The notes beneath the pieces are model-generated. The model did no database searches. It worked only from the letters and a program-made list of their open reading frames with translations, and was not told the origin of the DNA. Shown piece by piece: positions 8,724 to 16,264 of a DNA stretch of 64,000 nucleotides. The position numbers were made by a program, and so were the translations under genes. The DNA lies in contig CAVZVZ010000004.1 of NCBI GenBank assembly GCA_963778895.1, forward strand, positions 73,095 through 137,094, given 5' to 3'. Within the stretch, counting starts at the first letter, position 1; each line of letters starts with the position of its first letter. Source of the stretch: CAVZVZ01 sp963778895. GTDB taxonomy: Bacteria; Actinomycetota; Acidimicrobiia; Acidimicrobiales; Acidimicrobilacustridaceae.

Positions 8724-9596
8724 TCAGAGGGCGGCGGCGAGCGCCCGCCAGGCCTCGATCGGGGGGGCCGCGTGACCGTGCACGACCTGGATGCACACAT
8801 GATCGGCGCCGGCATCGCGATGGGCCTGTACTCGCTCGAGGATCGTGTCCATGTCCCCCCACGCCACGATGGCGTCGATCAACCGATCGCTGCCGCCGGG
8901 GATGAAGTCGGCCTCGTCGAAGCCGAAGCGCTCGAGGTTGCCCGTGTAGTTCGGCAGCCCGGTGTAGGTCGACGTGTGGGTACGAGCGATCTCGCGAGCC
9001 TTCGTCGGGTCGGTCTCGAACACGACCGCCTGCTCGACGGCGAGAAGCGGACCATCGCCCATCGTCTCGCGCGCGAACGCGGTGTGTTCAGGCGGCACGA
9101 AGTACGGGAGTGCGCCATCGGCGTGTTCGGCCGCGAGGCGCAGCATGCGCGGCCGCAGCGCGGCGAGCACACGCTTCGGGGGCACGGTTGGTGGCGCGGC
9201 CATGAACAGCGCGTCGTCCATCCGGGCGAGATAGTCCTTCATGGCGGAGTACGGCTTGTCATAGGAGTGGCCGCGAATGCCCTCGACCATGACCTGATGG
9301 CTGACCCCGAGACCCAGGAGAAAACGGTCGGGGTAGGCCTCCGCCACGGTCTTCTGCCCGGCCGCCGCCGTCATCGCGTCGCGCGAGTAGATCCCGGCGA
9401 TCCCCGTGGCGACCACGATGCGCTGGCCCCCTTGCAACAGGATCGCGGCCGACGCGAACGGCTCGCGTCCCACTGCCTCCGGTATCCACACGGCGCCGAA
9501 GCCCAATTCGTCCAGCTCAGCTACGTGCTCGATCGCTTGACTCGATGGGACGAGGTCGAGGTTGAACGTCCAGATGCCGTACGGGCCGATGTCCAT
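8724..9596 (-). CDS. LLM-class (F420-dependent type) oxidoreductase
   Basis: A 290-residue luciferase-like monooxygenase-family protein: FGAVWIPEAVGREPFASAAI, the segment RIVVATGIAGIYSRDAMTAA and FLLGLGVSHQ, ending with AGADHVCIQVVHG. The pattern is that of the F420-dependent TIGR03620-like branch rather than true luciferases. Such enzymes reduce or oxidise diverse small molecules in the cytoplasm with reduced F420. The start is set at 9596 (MDIGPYG) because TAGGGT lies 7 nt upstream. Divergent from the nitroreductase at 9638, with only 41 bp between, so their promoters interleave. Confidence 0.85.
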   Translation of the reverse strand: MDIGPYGIWTFNLDLVPSSQAIEHVAELDELGFGAVWIPEAVGREPFASAAILLQGGQRIVVATGIAGIYSRDAMTAAAGQKTVAEAYPDRFLLGLGVSHQVMVEGIRGHSYDKPYSAMKDYLARMDDALFMAAPPTVPPKRVLAALRPRMLRLAAEHADGALPYFVPPEHTAFARETMGDGPLLAVEQAVVFETDPTKAREIARTHTSTYTGLPNYTGNLERFGFDEADFIPGGSDRLIDAIVAWGDMDTILERVQAHRDAGADHVCIQVVHGHAAPPIEAWRALAAAL

Positions 9597-9637
9597 GTCA
9601 AGAACCCTACGATCCCGATGAACGTAGTGTTCCCTGC

Positions 9638-10294
9638 ATGGCCGCCACGCTGGATCTCTCACCCGACGAACTGCTTTCGACGACGCGCTCCGTGCGCAAG
9701 CGCCTCGATCTCGAGCGACCGGTCGAGCCCGAGCTCATTCGAGAGTGCATCGAGCTGGCCACCCAAGCCCCGACCGGCGGCAACGCACAGGGCTGGCATT
9801 TCATCGTGGTGACCGACGCCGAGAAGCGCGCCAAGCTGGCGGAGTTCTACCGCACCGGGTGGGAGACGTTCTACGGCGACCGCGACGCGGCGATCGCCAA
9901 CATGCCGCAGGACGATCCGATCTACCTCGACACCCAGAAGCGTGTGGTCGACTCGGCCGACTACCTGACGCAACACCTCGCCCAGGTGCCGGTCCACGTC
10001 ATTCCGTGCGTGGACGGGCGCATGGAGAACGCGCCCGTGATGTTGCACGCCTCGATCTGGGGATCGTTGCTACCCGCGGTGTGGAACTTCTGCTTGGCGG
10101 CGCGGGCACGCGGGTTGGGGACGTGCTGGACCACCCTGCACTTGATGCGCGAGCAGGAAGCCGCAGCGCTGTTGGGCATCCCGGACAACATCATGCAAGG
10201 TGCGCTCATCCCGGTCGCCCACACCAAGGGCACCGATTTCAAGCCGGGTGCACGACGCGACCTCGATCGCATCGTGCACACCGACGGTTGGTGA
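9638..10294 (+). CDS. Nitroreductase-family flavoprotein
   Basis: A 218-residue FMN-dependent nitroreductase-fold protein: the FMN-binding start STTRSVRKRLDLERPV, then ATQAPTGGNAQGWHFIVVTD, a central APVMLHASIWGSLLPAVWNF and ARGLGTCWTTLHL with a final LIPVAHTKGTDF. These enzymes use NAD(P)H to reduce quinones, nitro compounds or enones. TAGTGT lies 7 nt before the ATG, so a leaderless message is likely. It is divergent from the LLM gene and convergent with an SRPBCC gene. Intact and full length. Confidence 0.88.
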   Translation: MAATLDLSPDELLSTTRSVRKRLDLERPVEPELIRECIELATQAPTGGNAQGWHFIVVTDAEKRAKLAEFYRTGWETFYGDRDAAIANMPQDDPIYLDTQKRVVDSADYLTQHLAQVPVHVIPCVDGRMENAPVMLHASIWGSLLPAVWNFCLAARARGLGTCWTTLHLMREQEAAALLGIPDNIMQGALIPVAHTKGTDFKPGARRDLDRIVHTDGW

Positions 10295-10301
10295 CGGCTG
10301 G

Positions 10302-10733
10302 TCAGCCGAAGGGGACGTCCGGCCCGGGATCACCACCGGCTGCGGCGACCGAAAGTCGTTCGAGGTAGTGGTCCCAGCCCACACCGTGATCACTGACGGC
10401 ATCGTCGGGCAGGCCCGAGTGTCGCAACCGCAGCAAGGTCTTGCCGCCTTCGGGATGCAACGTGTACTCGATGGTCGTCGAGCCCGGCCGGATCGGGTTG
10501 TCGTCCACGTCCCAACCGAACGAGAACACGACCTTCTCGTTCGGGATGACCTCGATGAACTCCCCCGCCGAGGCATGCTGGCCCGCGACGAGGACTCGGT
10601 ACACGCCCCCGGGCCGGGGGTCGAGCTCGGCTTCGGTGCCATCCCACAACACGTGCTTCGCCGGATCCGTGAGGAACGGGAAGATCGTCTCGGGGCTGGC
10701 GTCGATCAGGATCTCTCGAACGAGTTCGGCCAT
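10302..10733 (-). CDS. SRPBCC (AHSA1-like) domain protein
   Basis: A 143-residue START-like fold protein of the AHSA1/ArsR-partner type: VREILIDASPETIFPFLTDP at the start, HVLWDGTEAELDPRPGGVYR, then VVFSFGWDVDDNPIRPGST and a terminal helix GWDHYLERLSVAAAG. Such proteins bind a hydrophobic ligand and are very often encoded directly after an ArsR regulator, as here. The ATG at 10733 overlaps the stop of the ArsR gene (TGATG), so the pair is translationally coupled. The GTG one codon earlier is less well spaced from the AGGAG site. Confidence 0.9.
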   Translation of the reverse strand: MAELVREILIDASPETIFPFLTDPAKHVLWDGTEAELDPRPGGVYRVLVAGQHASAGEFIEVIPNEKVVFSFGWDVDDNPIRPGSTTIEYTLHPEGGKTLLRLRHSGLPDDAVSDHGVGWDHYLERLSVAAAGGDPGPDVPFG

Positions 10734-11080
10734 CACGTTTCTCCTTTGATTTGGTCGGTCTTGGGTGGGTGGTCGGTCTTGCGTCGTTCCTCGGCCTCGG
10801 CGACGTCACGCAGGCTCGACAACCGGTCGCTCCAGTAGTCGTCGAGGAACTGCCGCAGCTCGGCGACGGTGTCGCGTCGGGCCACGTAGAGCCGCCGGGT
10901 GCCGTCACGCCGTTCATCCACGAGGTCGGCCTCCTTCAACACCCGTAGGTGCTGTGACACCGCGGGCCGGCTGACATCGAAGTGCGCCGCGATCTCCCCC
11001 GCAGGCAGCTCCTGGTCCCACACGAGCCGCAGGATCTCCCGCCGGCGGGGCTCGGCGATGGCCTTCAGGGCGGCGTCCAC
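10733..11080 (-). CDS. ArsR-family transcriptional repressor
   Basis: A 115-residue winged-helix ArsR protein: ALKAIAEPRRREILRLVWDQ, recognition helix GEIAAHFDVSRPAVSQHLRV and wing LVDERRDGTRRLYVARRD. There is no metal-binding CxC motif, so it is the metal-independent type that partners SRPBCC proteins. The GTG at 11080 lies 6 nt after a near-consensus -10, and two palindromes overlap that promoter, so the gene is probably leaderless and autorepressed. Its downstream neighbour is the SRPBCC gene. Confidence 0.9.
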   Translation of the reverse strand: MDAALKAIAEPRRREILRLVWDQELPAGEIAAHFDVSRPAVSQHLRVLKEADLVDERRDGTRRLYVARRDTVAELRQFLDDYWSDRLSSLRDVAEAEERRKTDHPPKTDQIKGET

Positions 11081-11086
11081 CCGGGT

Positions 11087-11116
11087 ATTGTAAGCCTTTG
11101 CTTACGTAAGTGTCAA
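11087..11116 (-). promoter_or_regulatory. ArsR promoter with two embedded palindromes
   Basis: On the minus strand TTGACA (11111-11116) and TACAAT (11087-11092) are spaced by 18 bp. The spacer holds the perfect palindrome CTTACGTAAG (11101-11110). A second inverted repeat, GTAAGC-CTTT-GCTTAC (11090-11105), overlaps the -10. Either would let bound ArsR block polymerase. Confidence 0.85.
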
Positions 11117-11190
11117 CGCAAATATTCGAACAGGCGGGTGGCGCTCCTCGAGGTGCCCTCCCCCGCATGGTGTTGGTGCTCGCGGGTTGA

Positions 11191-11754
11191 CTACAACGCT
11201 TCGAACAGCAGCACGGCCGCGAACACGAAGAACGCGATCGATGCACCGATCCGCACCGCGCGTTCAGGCAGACGGGTGCCGAGCGCCCGGCCCACGGCGA
11301 TCGCCAGCGCGTCGGCCGCCACCATGCCCACCGTGGATCCGAGCCAGGTGCCGAAGAGGCCTTCCCGCGTGGCCAGGGTGATGGTCGCGAGCATCGTCTT
11401 GTCGCCCAGCTCGGCCAGGAAGAACGCGCCACCCACGGCCAGCGCCACGTGCGACGCCGGCCGTTCGGCGCGCTCGAGATCGGTGTCGGTCAGCTTGTCG
11501 CCCCGCAAGGTCCAGATACCGAAGCCCACGAACGCGATCGCCGCGAGGATCGTGAGAGGGCGCGTGGGGATCGTCGCCCCCAACACGGCCCCGATGACGA
11601 CCGACGCCAGGTGCACGAGGGCGGTCGCTGCGGTGATGCCGATGAGCACCGGTACCCACGGGTAGCGGGTGGCGAACGTCAGCGCCATGAGTTGGGACTT
11701 GTCGCCCAGCTCCGCCACGAAGATGACGGCAAGACTCAGGAGGAACGCGGTCAT
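11191..11754 (-). CDS. TMEM165/GDT1-family cation transporter
   Basis: A 187-residue membrane protein with two homologous halves, each carrying the family signature: VIFVAELGDKSQLMAL near residue 10 and AFFLAELGDKTMLATITLAT near residue 110. About six transmembrane helices are separated by a short acidic cytoplasmic loop (DTDLERAERPASH). GDT1/UPF0016 proteins exchange Mn2+ or Ca2+ for protons, and bacterial members protect against manganese. No yybP-ykoY-like leader was recognised. The gene stands alone between the ArsR gene and a small hypothetical. Confidence 0.9.
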   Translation of the reverse strand: MTAFLLSLAVIFVAELGDKSQLMALTFATRYPWVPVLIGITAATALVHLASVVIGAVLGATIPTRPLTILAAIAFVGFGIWTLRGDKLTDTDLERAERPASHVALAVGGAFFLAELGDKTMLATITLATREGLFGTWLGSTVGMVAADALAIAVGRALGTRLPERAVRIGASIAFFVFAAVLLFEAL

Positions 11755-11787
11755 GTCGGGGCGCAGTCTGGTGGACGCGCCCCCGGA

Positions 11788-12051
11788 TCAGCTCTCGCGT
11801 CGGTTGATTGCACTCCGAGTCGGCAGGTGGCGGCGAGGGGCATCGAGGCGGCGCGGCAGCGGGCCGTCCGCCTTCTCGATGGTCGGCAGGTCGATGACGA
11901 ACTCGTCATCCGCCCCTGCACTCGTGGGAGCGGCCGGGGCCGCGAAGAGCTCGTCGGTGGCGTCGCCGTCGATCTCGAGGGGAACGAGCCGCGCGCCGGA
12001 GTCGGGCTTCTTCTTCTTGCGCCGCCTACGCAGGCCCAATCCACTACTCAT
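11788..12051 (-). CDS. Hypothetical basic/acidic small protein
   Basis: An 87-residue protein if the ATG at 12051 is used. It starts with MSSGLGLRRRRKKKKPDSG, a highly basic stretch, followed by an Ala/Asp-rich disordered middle (DATDELFAAPAAPTSAG), then FVIDLPTIEKADGPLPRRLD. No family is recognised. It could be a nucleic-acid or membrane-surface binding tail protein. A longer frame to 12105 exists. There is no convincing ribosome site. It lies between the transporter and the GGDEF-EAL gene on the same strand. Confidence 0.4.
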   Translation of the reverse strand: MSSGLGLRRRRKKKKPDSGARLVPLEIDGDATDELFAAPAAPTSAGADDEFVIDLPTIEKADGPLPRRLDAPRRHLPTRSAINRRES

Positions 12052-12136
12052 GCCCTGTGCCCCTCTGTTGCCGGAGGACAGCTGTTGCCCGGGCCCAGCC
12101 TTCACCGAAAGTGGCGGGCGCGCAAGCGGACGGTGG

Positions 12137-14660
12137 TCAGGGGGTGCCGAAGCGATCCGGCGACACGAAGGTGCGCCGACCGAGCTGCGCGAACTCCTCG
12201 GGCGGGACCGGCGGCGAGAACAGGTAGCCCTGCGCCAATTCGCAGCCGAGCCCCATCAACACCTCGAGCTGCTGATCCGTCTCGACACCGACGGCGACCA
12301 CGTCGAGGCCCAGGTCACGGGCCAGCTCGATCGTTGCTCGCACCACCGCGGTGTCGCGCTCGTCCTCGCCGAGCCCGGCGATCAGGCTGCGATCGATCTT
12401 CACGAAGTCGAGCGGGAACCGGCGGACGTAGGCAAGGTTCGAGTAGCCGGCGCCGAACTCGTCCGAGACCGACACGCACACCGAGCTCGCGCAGGAACCG
12501 GAGGCGATCCTGATCGACCTCTTGATGCGAGGCGAGCAGCACGCCCTCGGTCAGCTCGAGCCACAGCGAATCGGGCTCGATGGCCGCCTCGCCGAGCGCC
12601 GCCATCACCTGGGCGGGCAGGCTGGCGTCGTTGAGCTGGCGGGGCGAGATGTTGACCGCGAGGTGGCGAGGCGCGTCGGCTCGCATCTGCCCGCCCCAGA
12701 TCACGAGCTGCTCGCACGTGGCGCTGAGCACCTGGGCGCCGAGCTGCGACAACAGACCCGCAGACTCGGCCGCGCCGACGAACTCGCCGGGAGTGAGCAA
12801 CGCCCCGTCAGCGTCCTGCACACGCAGGAGGGCCTCGGCGCCGACGACCTTGCCGGTGGTGAGGTCGACGATCGGTTGGTAGTGCGGCTGGATACCCGCG
12901 TGATCGAGTGCATGCCGGAGCTGCAGCTCGACATCGCGACGGCGACTCTCGCGTCGCGCCATCTCGTTGCCCCACACGACCGTGGTGTTGCCCCCGTTGG
13001 CCTGCTTGGCGTCGATGCAAGCCAGATCGGCCCGCCGCAACAACTCGTCGGGATCCTCGCCCGATCGCCCGAGGGCTACGCCGATGCTGGCGGTCACCCG
13101 GACGATGACGTCTTCGTGCTCGAAGGGCTTGGCCAGCGCGACGCGCAGCGCATCGGCCACACGTCGGCCGACGGCCGCGTCGACGACATCGGGCAGGACC
13201 ACCGCGAACTCGTCGCTGCGCAGTCGCGCCACGAACGCGCCCGGACCCGCGCTGTCGACCAACCGCTTGGCCACCTCGATCAAGAACGCGTCGCCGAAGG
13301 CGAGGCCGTGATCGTTGACGTTGCGCAGCGCGTCGAGATCGACGAGCAGGACCGCCGCCGATCCGGAGCTCCGCGAGTCCCGCAGCAGCGTGGTCAGCCG
13401 GTCGAGCAGACGGAACCGATTCGGCAACCCCGTGTCGGGATCGGTGAACGCCTCGGCCGCGAGACGGTCGAAGGACTCGACGCGTTCGGTGACGTCGTGG
13501 GCACTGAGCACGAAACCACCGATGGCGCTGTTCGAACGCAGGTCGGTGACGACGGCATCCAGATGGCGCCACGATTGATCCGCCGCCCGCAGGCGCAGGC
13601 GAACCGGTGCACCGTTGCCCTCGTGGTCGACGCGAGCAAGAGCGGCCACGTCACGCACCGCGTCGTCGGGATGAACGAGGCCGAGGAAGTCGAGACCCAC
13701 CAAGGCTCCGGCCCGCCGTTGCAGCAGGTGGCTGATGCCGGGGCTCGCGAATCGGACGCGGCCGTTGCGCTCGATGACGGCGAGCAGCTCACTGACGTGT
13801 TCGACGAGTGCGCCCAACGCCGCGGCATCGTCGGCCGGTTCCGACACCAACTCCTCGTCGATCGGCGTGGCCGACAGTGAGAGCGACTCGATGTCGCCTT
13901 CGGTGTCGCGGTGGGCCAACACCGTGGCCGCCACCGTGAGCTTGCTCTCGTCGGGGCCTTCGAACGTGAGCCGCCCGCGCCACCAACTCTGGCGGATGAG
14001 CGCGGCGAGACCTTTGACCATGAAGTGGCCCTGCGACCAGTCGTCGAGCAACTCGACGAGGCGCGGGTTCGTACCGACGACCGGGCCGAGCGAACGCTCG
14101 AAGGCCTCGTTGCACCAACGCAACTCGCGTCCGCCCGAGCTGAAGATGGCGAGCAGGTCCGGCGTGCGGAACGCCGTGTGCACCAACACCTTCTCGAAGT
14201 CGGTGAGGTCCGACTCGGCGTCGGACTCGACGGCGACGTTGTCGCCGGCGTCCGCGTTGGCAGGGGCAGCGTTGGCAGGGGCAGGGTTGTCGGCGTCCGG
14301 GTCGGCCGCGAGATCGTCCAGCAGTTCGGCCGTGGATGTGGTGATGGTGCCGACGGCATCGTCGTCCGCCGCCGGCTCATCCTCGCTGACCTGCCTGACG
14401 ATGGGTCCTTCTTCGTCGTGCAGGATCTCGAACGTGGCCGACTCGATGCCACCGTCGCCGAAACGCACGGTGGTGACGGCGCGGAAGCCGGGGCGGGCGA
14501 AGGCGTAGCGGGCGAGCGTCTCGAGCACCGCGCGGTCCTCAGGGCTGACTTTGATCGCCAAGGCCTCTCGCAGCACGATCTCGCGCGCGAACACGCCCGT
14601 CGTCTGCAGGCGAACGCCTGCGCCACCCGGCCCGGCGCCTCTTCGTTCTAGCGATGCCAC
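12137..14660 (-). pseudogene. PAS-PAS-GGDEF-EAL cyclic-di-GMP protein, one frameshift
   Basis: About 840 residues. An N-terminal domain of unknown type (1-95, VLETLARYAFARPGF) and an Ala/Asn-rich linker precede two PAS-like domains (DLLAIFSSGGRELRWCNEAF; LLAVIERNGRVRFASPGISH). A GGDEF domain follows, with the signature reduced to RSDEF in VARLRSDEFAVVLPD. Last comes an EAL domain with an intact GAEALLRV, LAVNISPRQL and, after a one-base indel near 12480, SDEFGAGYSN and VKIDRSLIAGLG. The GGDEF half has lost its two glycines, so cyclase activity is doubtful; the EAL half keeps most catalytic residues but has DEFG for DDFG. It probably degrades c-di-GMP under redox or ligand control. GTG start at 14660 or 14672; a GAGGAGG site precedes both. 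Confidence 0.82.
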
Positions 14661-14765
14661 AGGACTGCCCACCCTCCTCGGTCCCTTACGGGTCTCGTCG
14701 GGCGCGCAGGCCCGATCATTAGCTTTCCCGGCAAAAGACGCTGCCTCAGAGCCTAGAGCGAAATA
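14661..14765 (-). promoter_or_regulatory. Candidate structured leader upstream of the GGDEF-EAL gene
   Basis: Between the GGDEF-EAL start and the divergent MOSC gene the minus strand can form a TCGGGC-CTGCGC-GCCCGA hairpin (14695-14712). It is preceded by GCCGGGAAAGCTAATGA and followed by GACCCGTAAGGGACC and the GAGGAGGG ribosome site. No known riboswitch was matched by eye. Most genes here are leaderless, so a long leader at a c-di-GMP gene is noteworthy. Confidence 0.35.
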
Positions 14766-14805
14766 GCAGCCGGAGTCAGCCCCTCGACCGGCAAGAATTA
14801 CAGGC

Positions 14806-15354
14806 GTGGAGCACGTACGTACGGAGGAACTCGCTGTGGGCCTCGACGAGATCCGCCAGGCGCCCTCCGACACCGGCACCGTCGAGCTGATCGCCTTGCG
14901 ACCGACCGACGGCGAGCGCCACGTGGTCGACGAAGCCGAAGTCGACACGCTCCTGGGTGTCGTCGGCGACAACTGGAGCACCCGGCCCAACCGGCACACC
15001 CCCGATCGCCGGCCCGACCCCAAAGCGCAGGTCACTCTCATGGGCGCTCGCGCCGCGGCGCTGTTCGCGCGTACGCCCGACCGCTGGACCCTGGCCGGCG
15101 ACCAGCTCTTCGTCGATTTCGACCTCAGCGAGGCCAACGTCCCGGCGGGCACCCGCCTGGCCGTCGGCACGGCCGTCGTCGAGGTCACCGACGAGCCCCA
15201 CAACGGCTGCGCCAAGTTCCGCCGGCGCTTCGGCGACGACGCGCTGGCGCTCGTGAACTCCCCGGAAGGCAAGCAACTCCACTTGCGCGGCATCAACACC
15301 AAGGTCGTGCAGGCGGGCGTCGTCCGACGGGGCGACCCGATCCGCAAGGCGTAG
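14806..15354 (+). CDS. MOSC-domain protein
   Basis: A 182-residue stand-alone MOSC domain: GTVELIALRPTDGERHVVDE at the start, QVTLMGARAAALFA in the middle, then VDFDLSEANVPAGTRLAVGT, VVEVTDEPHNGCAKFRRRFG with the conserved cysteine, and LRGINTKVVQAGVVRRGDPI at the end. MOSC domains bind molybdenum cofactor or carry persulfide sulfur on that cysteine; isolated family members include mycothiol or sulfur-transfer enzymes and Moco carriers. The GTG start has no clear ribosome site. It is divergent from the GGDEF-EAL gene and convergent with the IclR gene. Confidence 0.88.
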   Translation: MEHVRTEELAVGLDEIRQAPSDTGTVELIALRPTDGERHVVDEAEVDTLLGVVGDNWSTRPNRHTPDRRPDPKAQVTLMGARAAALFARTPDRWTLAGDQLFVDFDLSEANVPAGTRLAVGTAVVEVTDEPHNGCAKFRRRFGDDALALVNSPEGKQLHLRGINTKVVQAGVVRRGDPIRKA

Positions 15355-15393
15355 CGGCCCCCCTGCCAGACCGCGCGCCGCCAGGAACACCGG

Positions 15394-16203
15394 TCAGGCG
15401 CCGGACTGGTGACTCAGTTGCTGGCCGGCTCGTACCACAGCACGGGCGACCTGGGTCTCGTACGTCTTGTCGAAGCGGGCCCGCGGACCTTGCACACCGA
15501 CGGCGGCCACCACGCGGCCCGTCCAATCGGTGACCGGTGCGGCGATTCCGACCACACCGACATACCGCTCTTCGTTGTTGATCGCGAACCCCTGTTGCCG
15601 TACCGCGGCGAGCTGCGCGCTCAGATCGCGTTTCGTCGTCACGGTCCGCGGGGTGAACCGCTCGAGCCGGCCCAGCGATCCGACCGCCGACCGAGCGTCC
15701 CCGTCGGCGTAGGCGAGCAGCACCTTGCCCATCGCCGACGCGTGCACCGGGATCGCGCCGCCGAGCTCGTGGTCGTACCGAAGGCGTTGGTCCGACGAGG
15801 AGACGAGGACCACCTGCACGAGACGATCGCGTCGAATACCGAGGCTCGCCGACTCGCCGGTCTCGTGGGCGAGCTCGTCCAGCACGCCTCGCGCGTCCTG
15901 GTACCCGAGCTGCTCGGCCGCGCGCATCCCGAGCAGATGCAGGGCACCACCGAGGCGGTAGCGCTCGGTCCGCGTGTCCTGTTCCATCAGGTCGGCGGCG
16001 ACCAGCGCCCGCACGATGCGATGCGCCGTGCTGACCCGCAGACCGCCCTGCTGCGCGATCTCTGTGACCCCGATTCCGTCGCTCGACTCGGCCACCGTCC
16101 AGAGCACGCCGACGGCCCGTTCGATCGCCTGCGCTCCCGTCCGGGTTGAGCCATGCTCCTGCCGGGCGTTGCGCGAATTAGCTCGACGACTTGTGGAAGG
16201 CAT
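15394..16203 (-). CDS. IclR-family transcriptional regulator
   Basis: A 269-residue IclR regulator: a basic disordered N-terminus, winged helix GTRTGAQAIERAVGVLWTVA to GLRVSTAHRIVRALVAADLM, then the ligand-binding domain LDELAHETGESASLGI, AIPVHASAMGKVLLAYADG and GIAAPVTDWTGRVVAAVGVQ. The start at 16203 is chosen because TACATT lies exactly 6 nt upstream, forming a good promoter with TTGACC at 17 bp. The 17-bp palindrome at 16222-16238 covers its -35 and spacer, which suggests autorepression and joint control of the divergent metY. Intact. Confidence 0.9.
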   Translation of the reverse strand: MPSTSRRANSRNARQEHGSTRTGAQAIERAVGVLWTVAESSDGIGVTEIAQQGGLRVSTAHRIVRALVAADLMEQDTRTERYRLGGALHLLGMRAAEQLGYQDARGVLDELAHETGESASLGIRRDRLVQVVLVSSSDQRLRYDHELGGAIPVHASAMGKVLLAYADGDARSAVGSLGRLERFTPRTVTTKRDLSAQLAAVRQQGFAINNEERYVGVVGIAAPVTDWTGRVVAAVGVQGPRARFDKTYETQVARAVVRAGQQLSHQSGA

Positions 16204-16209
16204 TTCCTT

Positions 16210-16238
16210 AATGTAGAAAAGTTGACCTACTAGGTCAA
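16210..16238. promoter_or_regulatory. IclR operator/promoter between iclR-type gene and metY
   Basis: TTGACCTACTAGGTCAA (16222-16238) is a perfect 8+1+8 palindrome. On the minus strand its outer TTGACC (16233-16238) is the -35 and TACATT (16210-16215) the -10, with a 17-bp spacer, for the leaderless IclR gene. Bound IclR would cover this promoter and lie just upstream of metY. Confidence 0.85.
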
Positions 16239-16264
16239 TAATTGGCCCACGTGAGGAGACCACC

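Noticed and set aside
10295..10308. CGGCT-GGTC-AGCCG hairpin as a terminator between the nitroreductase and SRPBCC genes
   Set aside because: Only five base pairs and it extends into the end of the SRPBCC gene; too weak to report as a terminator.
12137..14660. Very long open frames running past the GGDEF-EAL gene to 15347 and antisense across it
   Set aside because: Codon use and similarity support only the PAS-GGDEF-EAL reading; the long frames come from high GC content.
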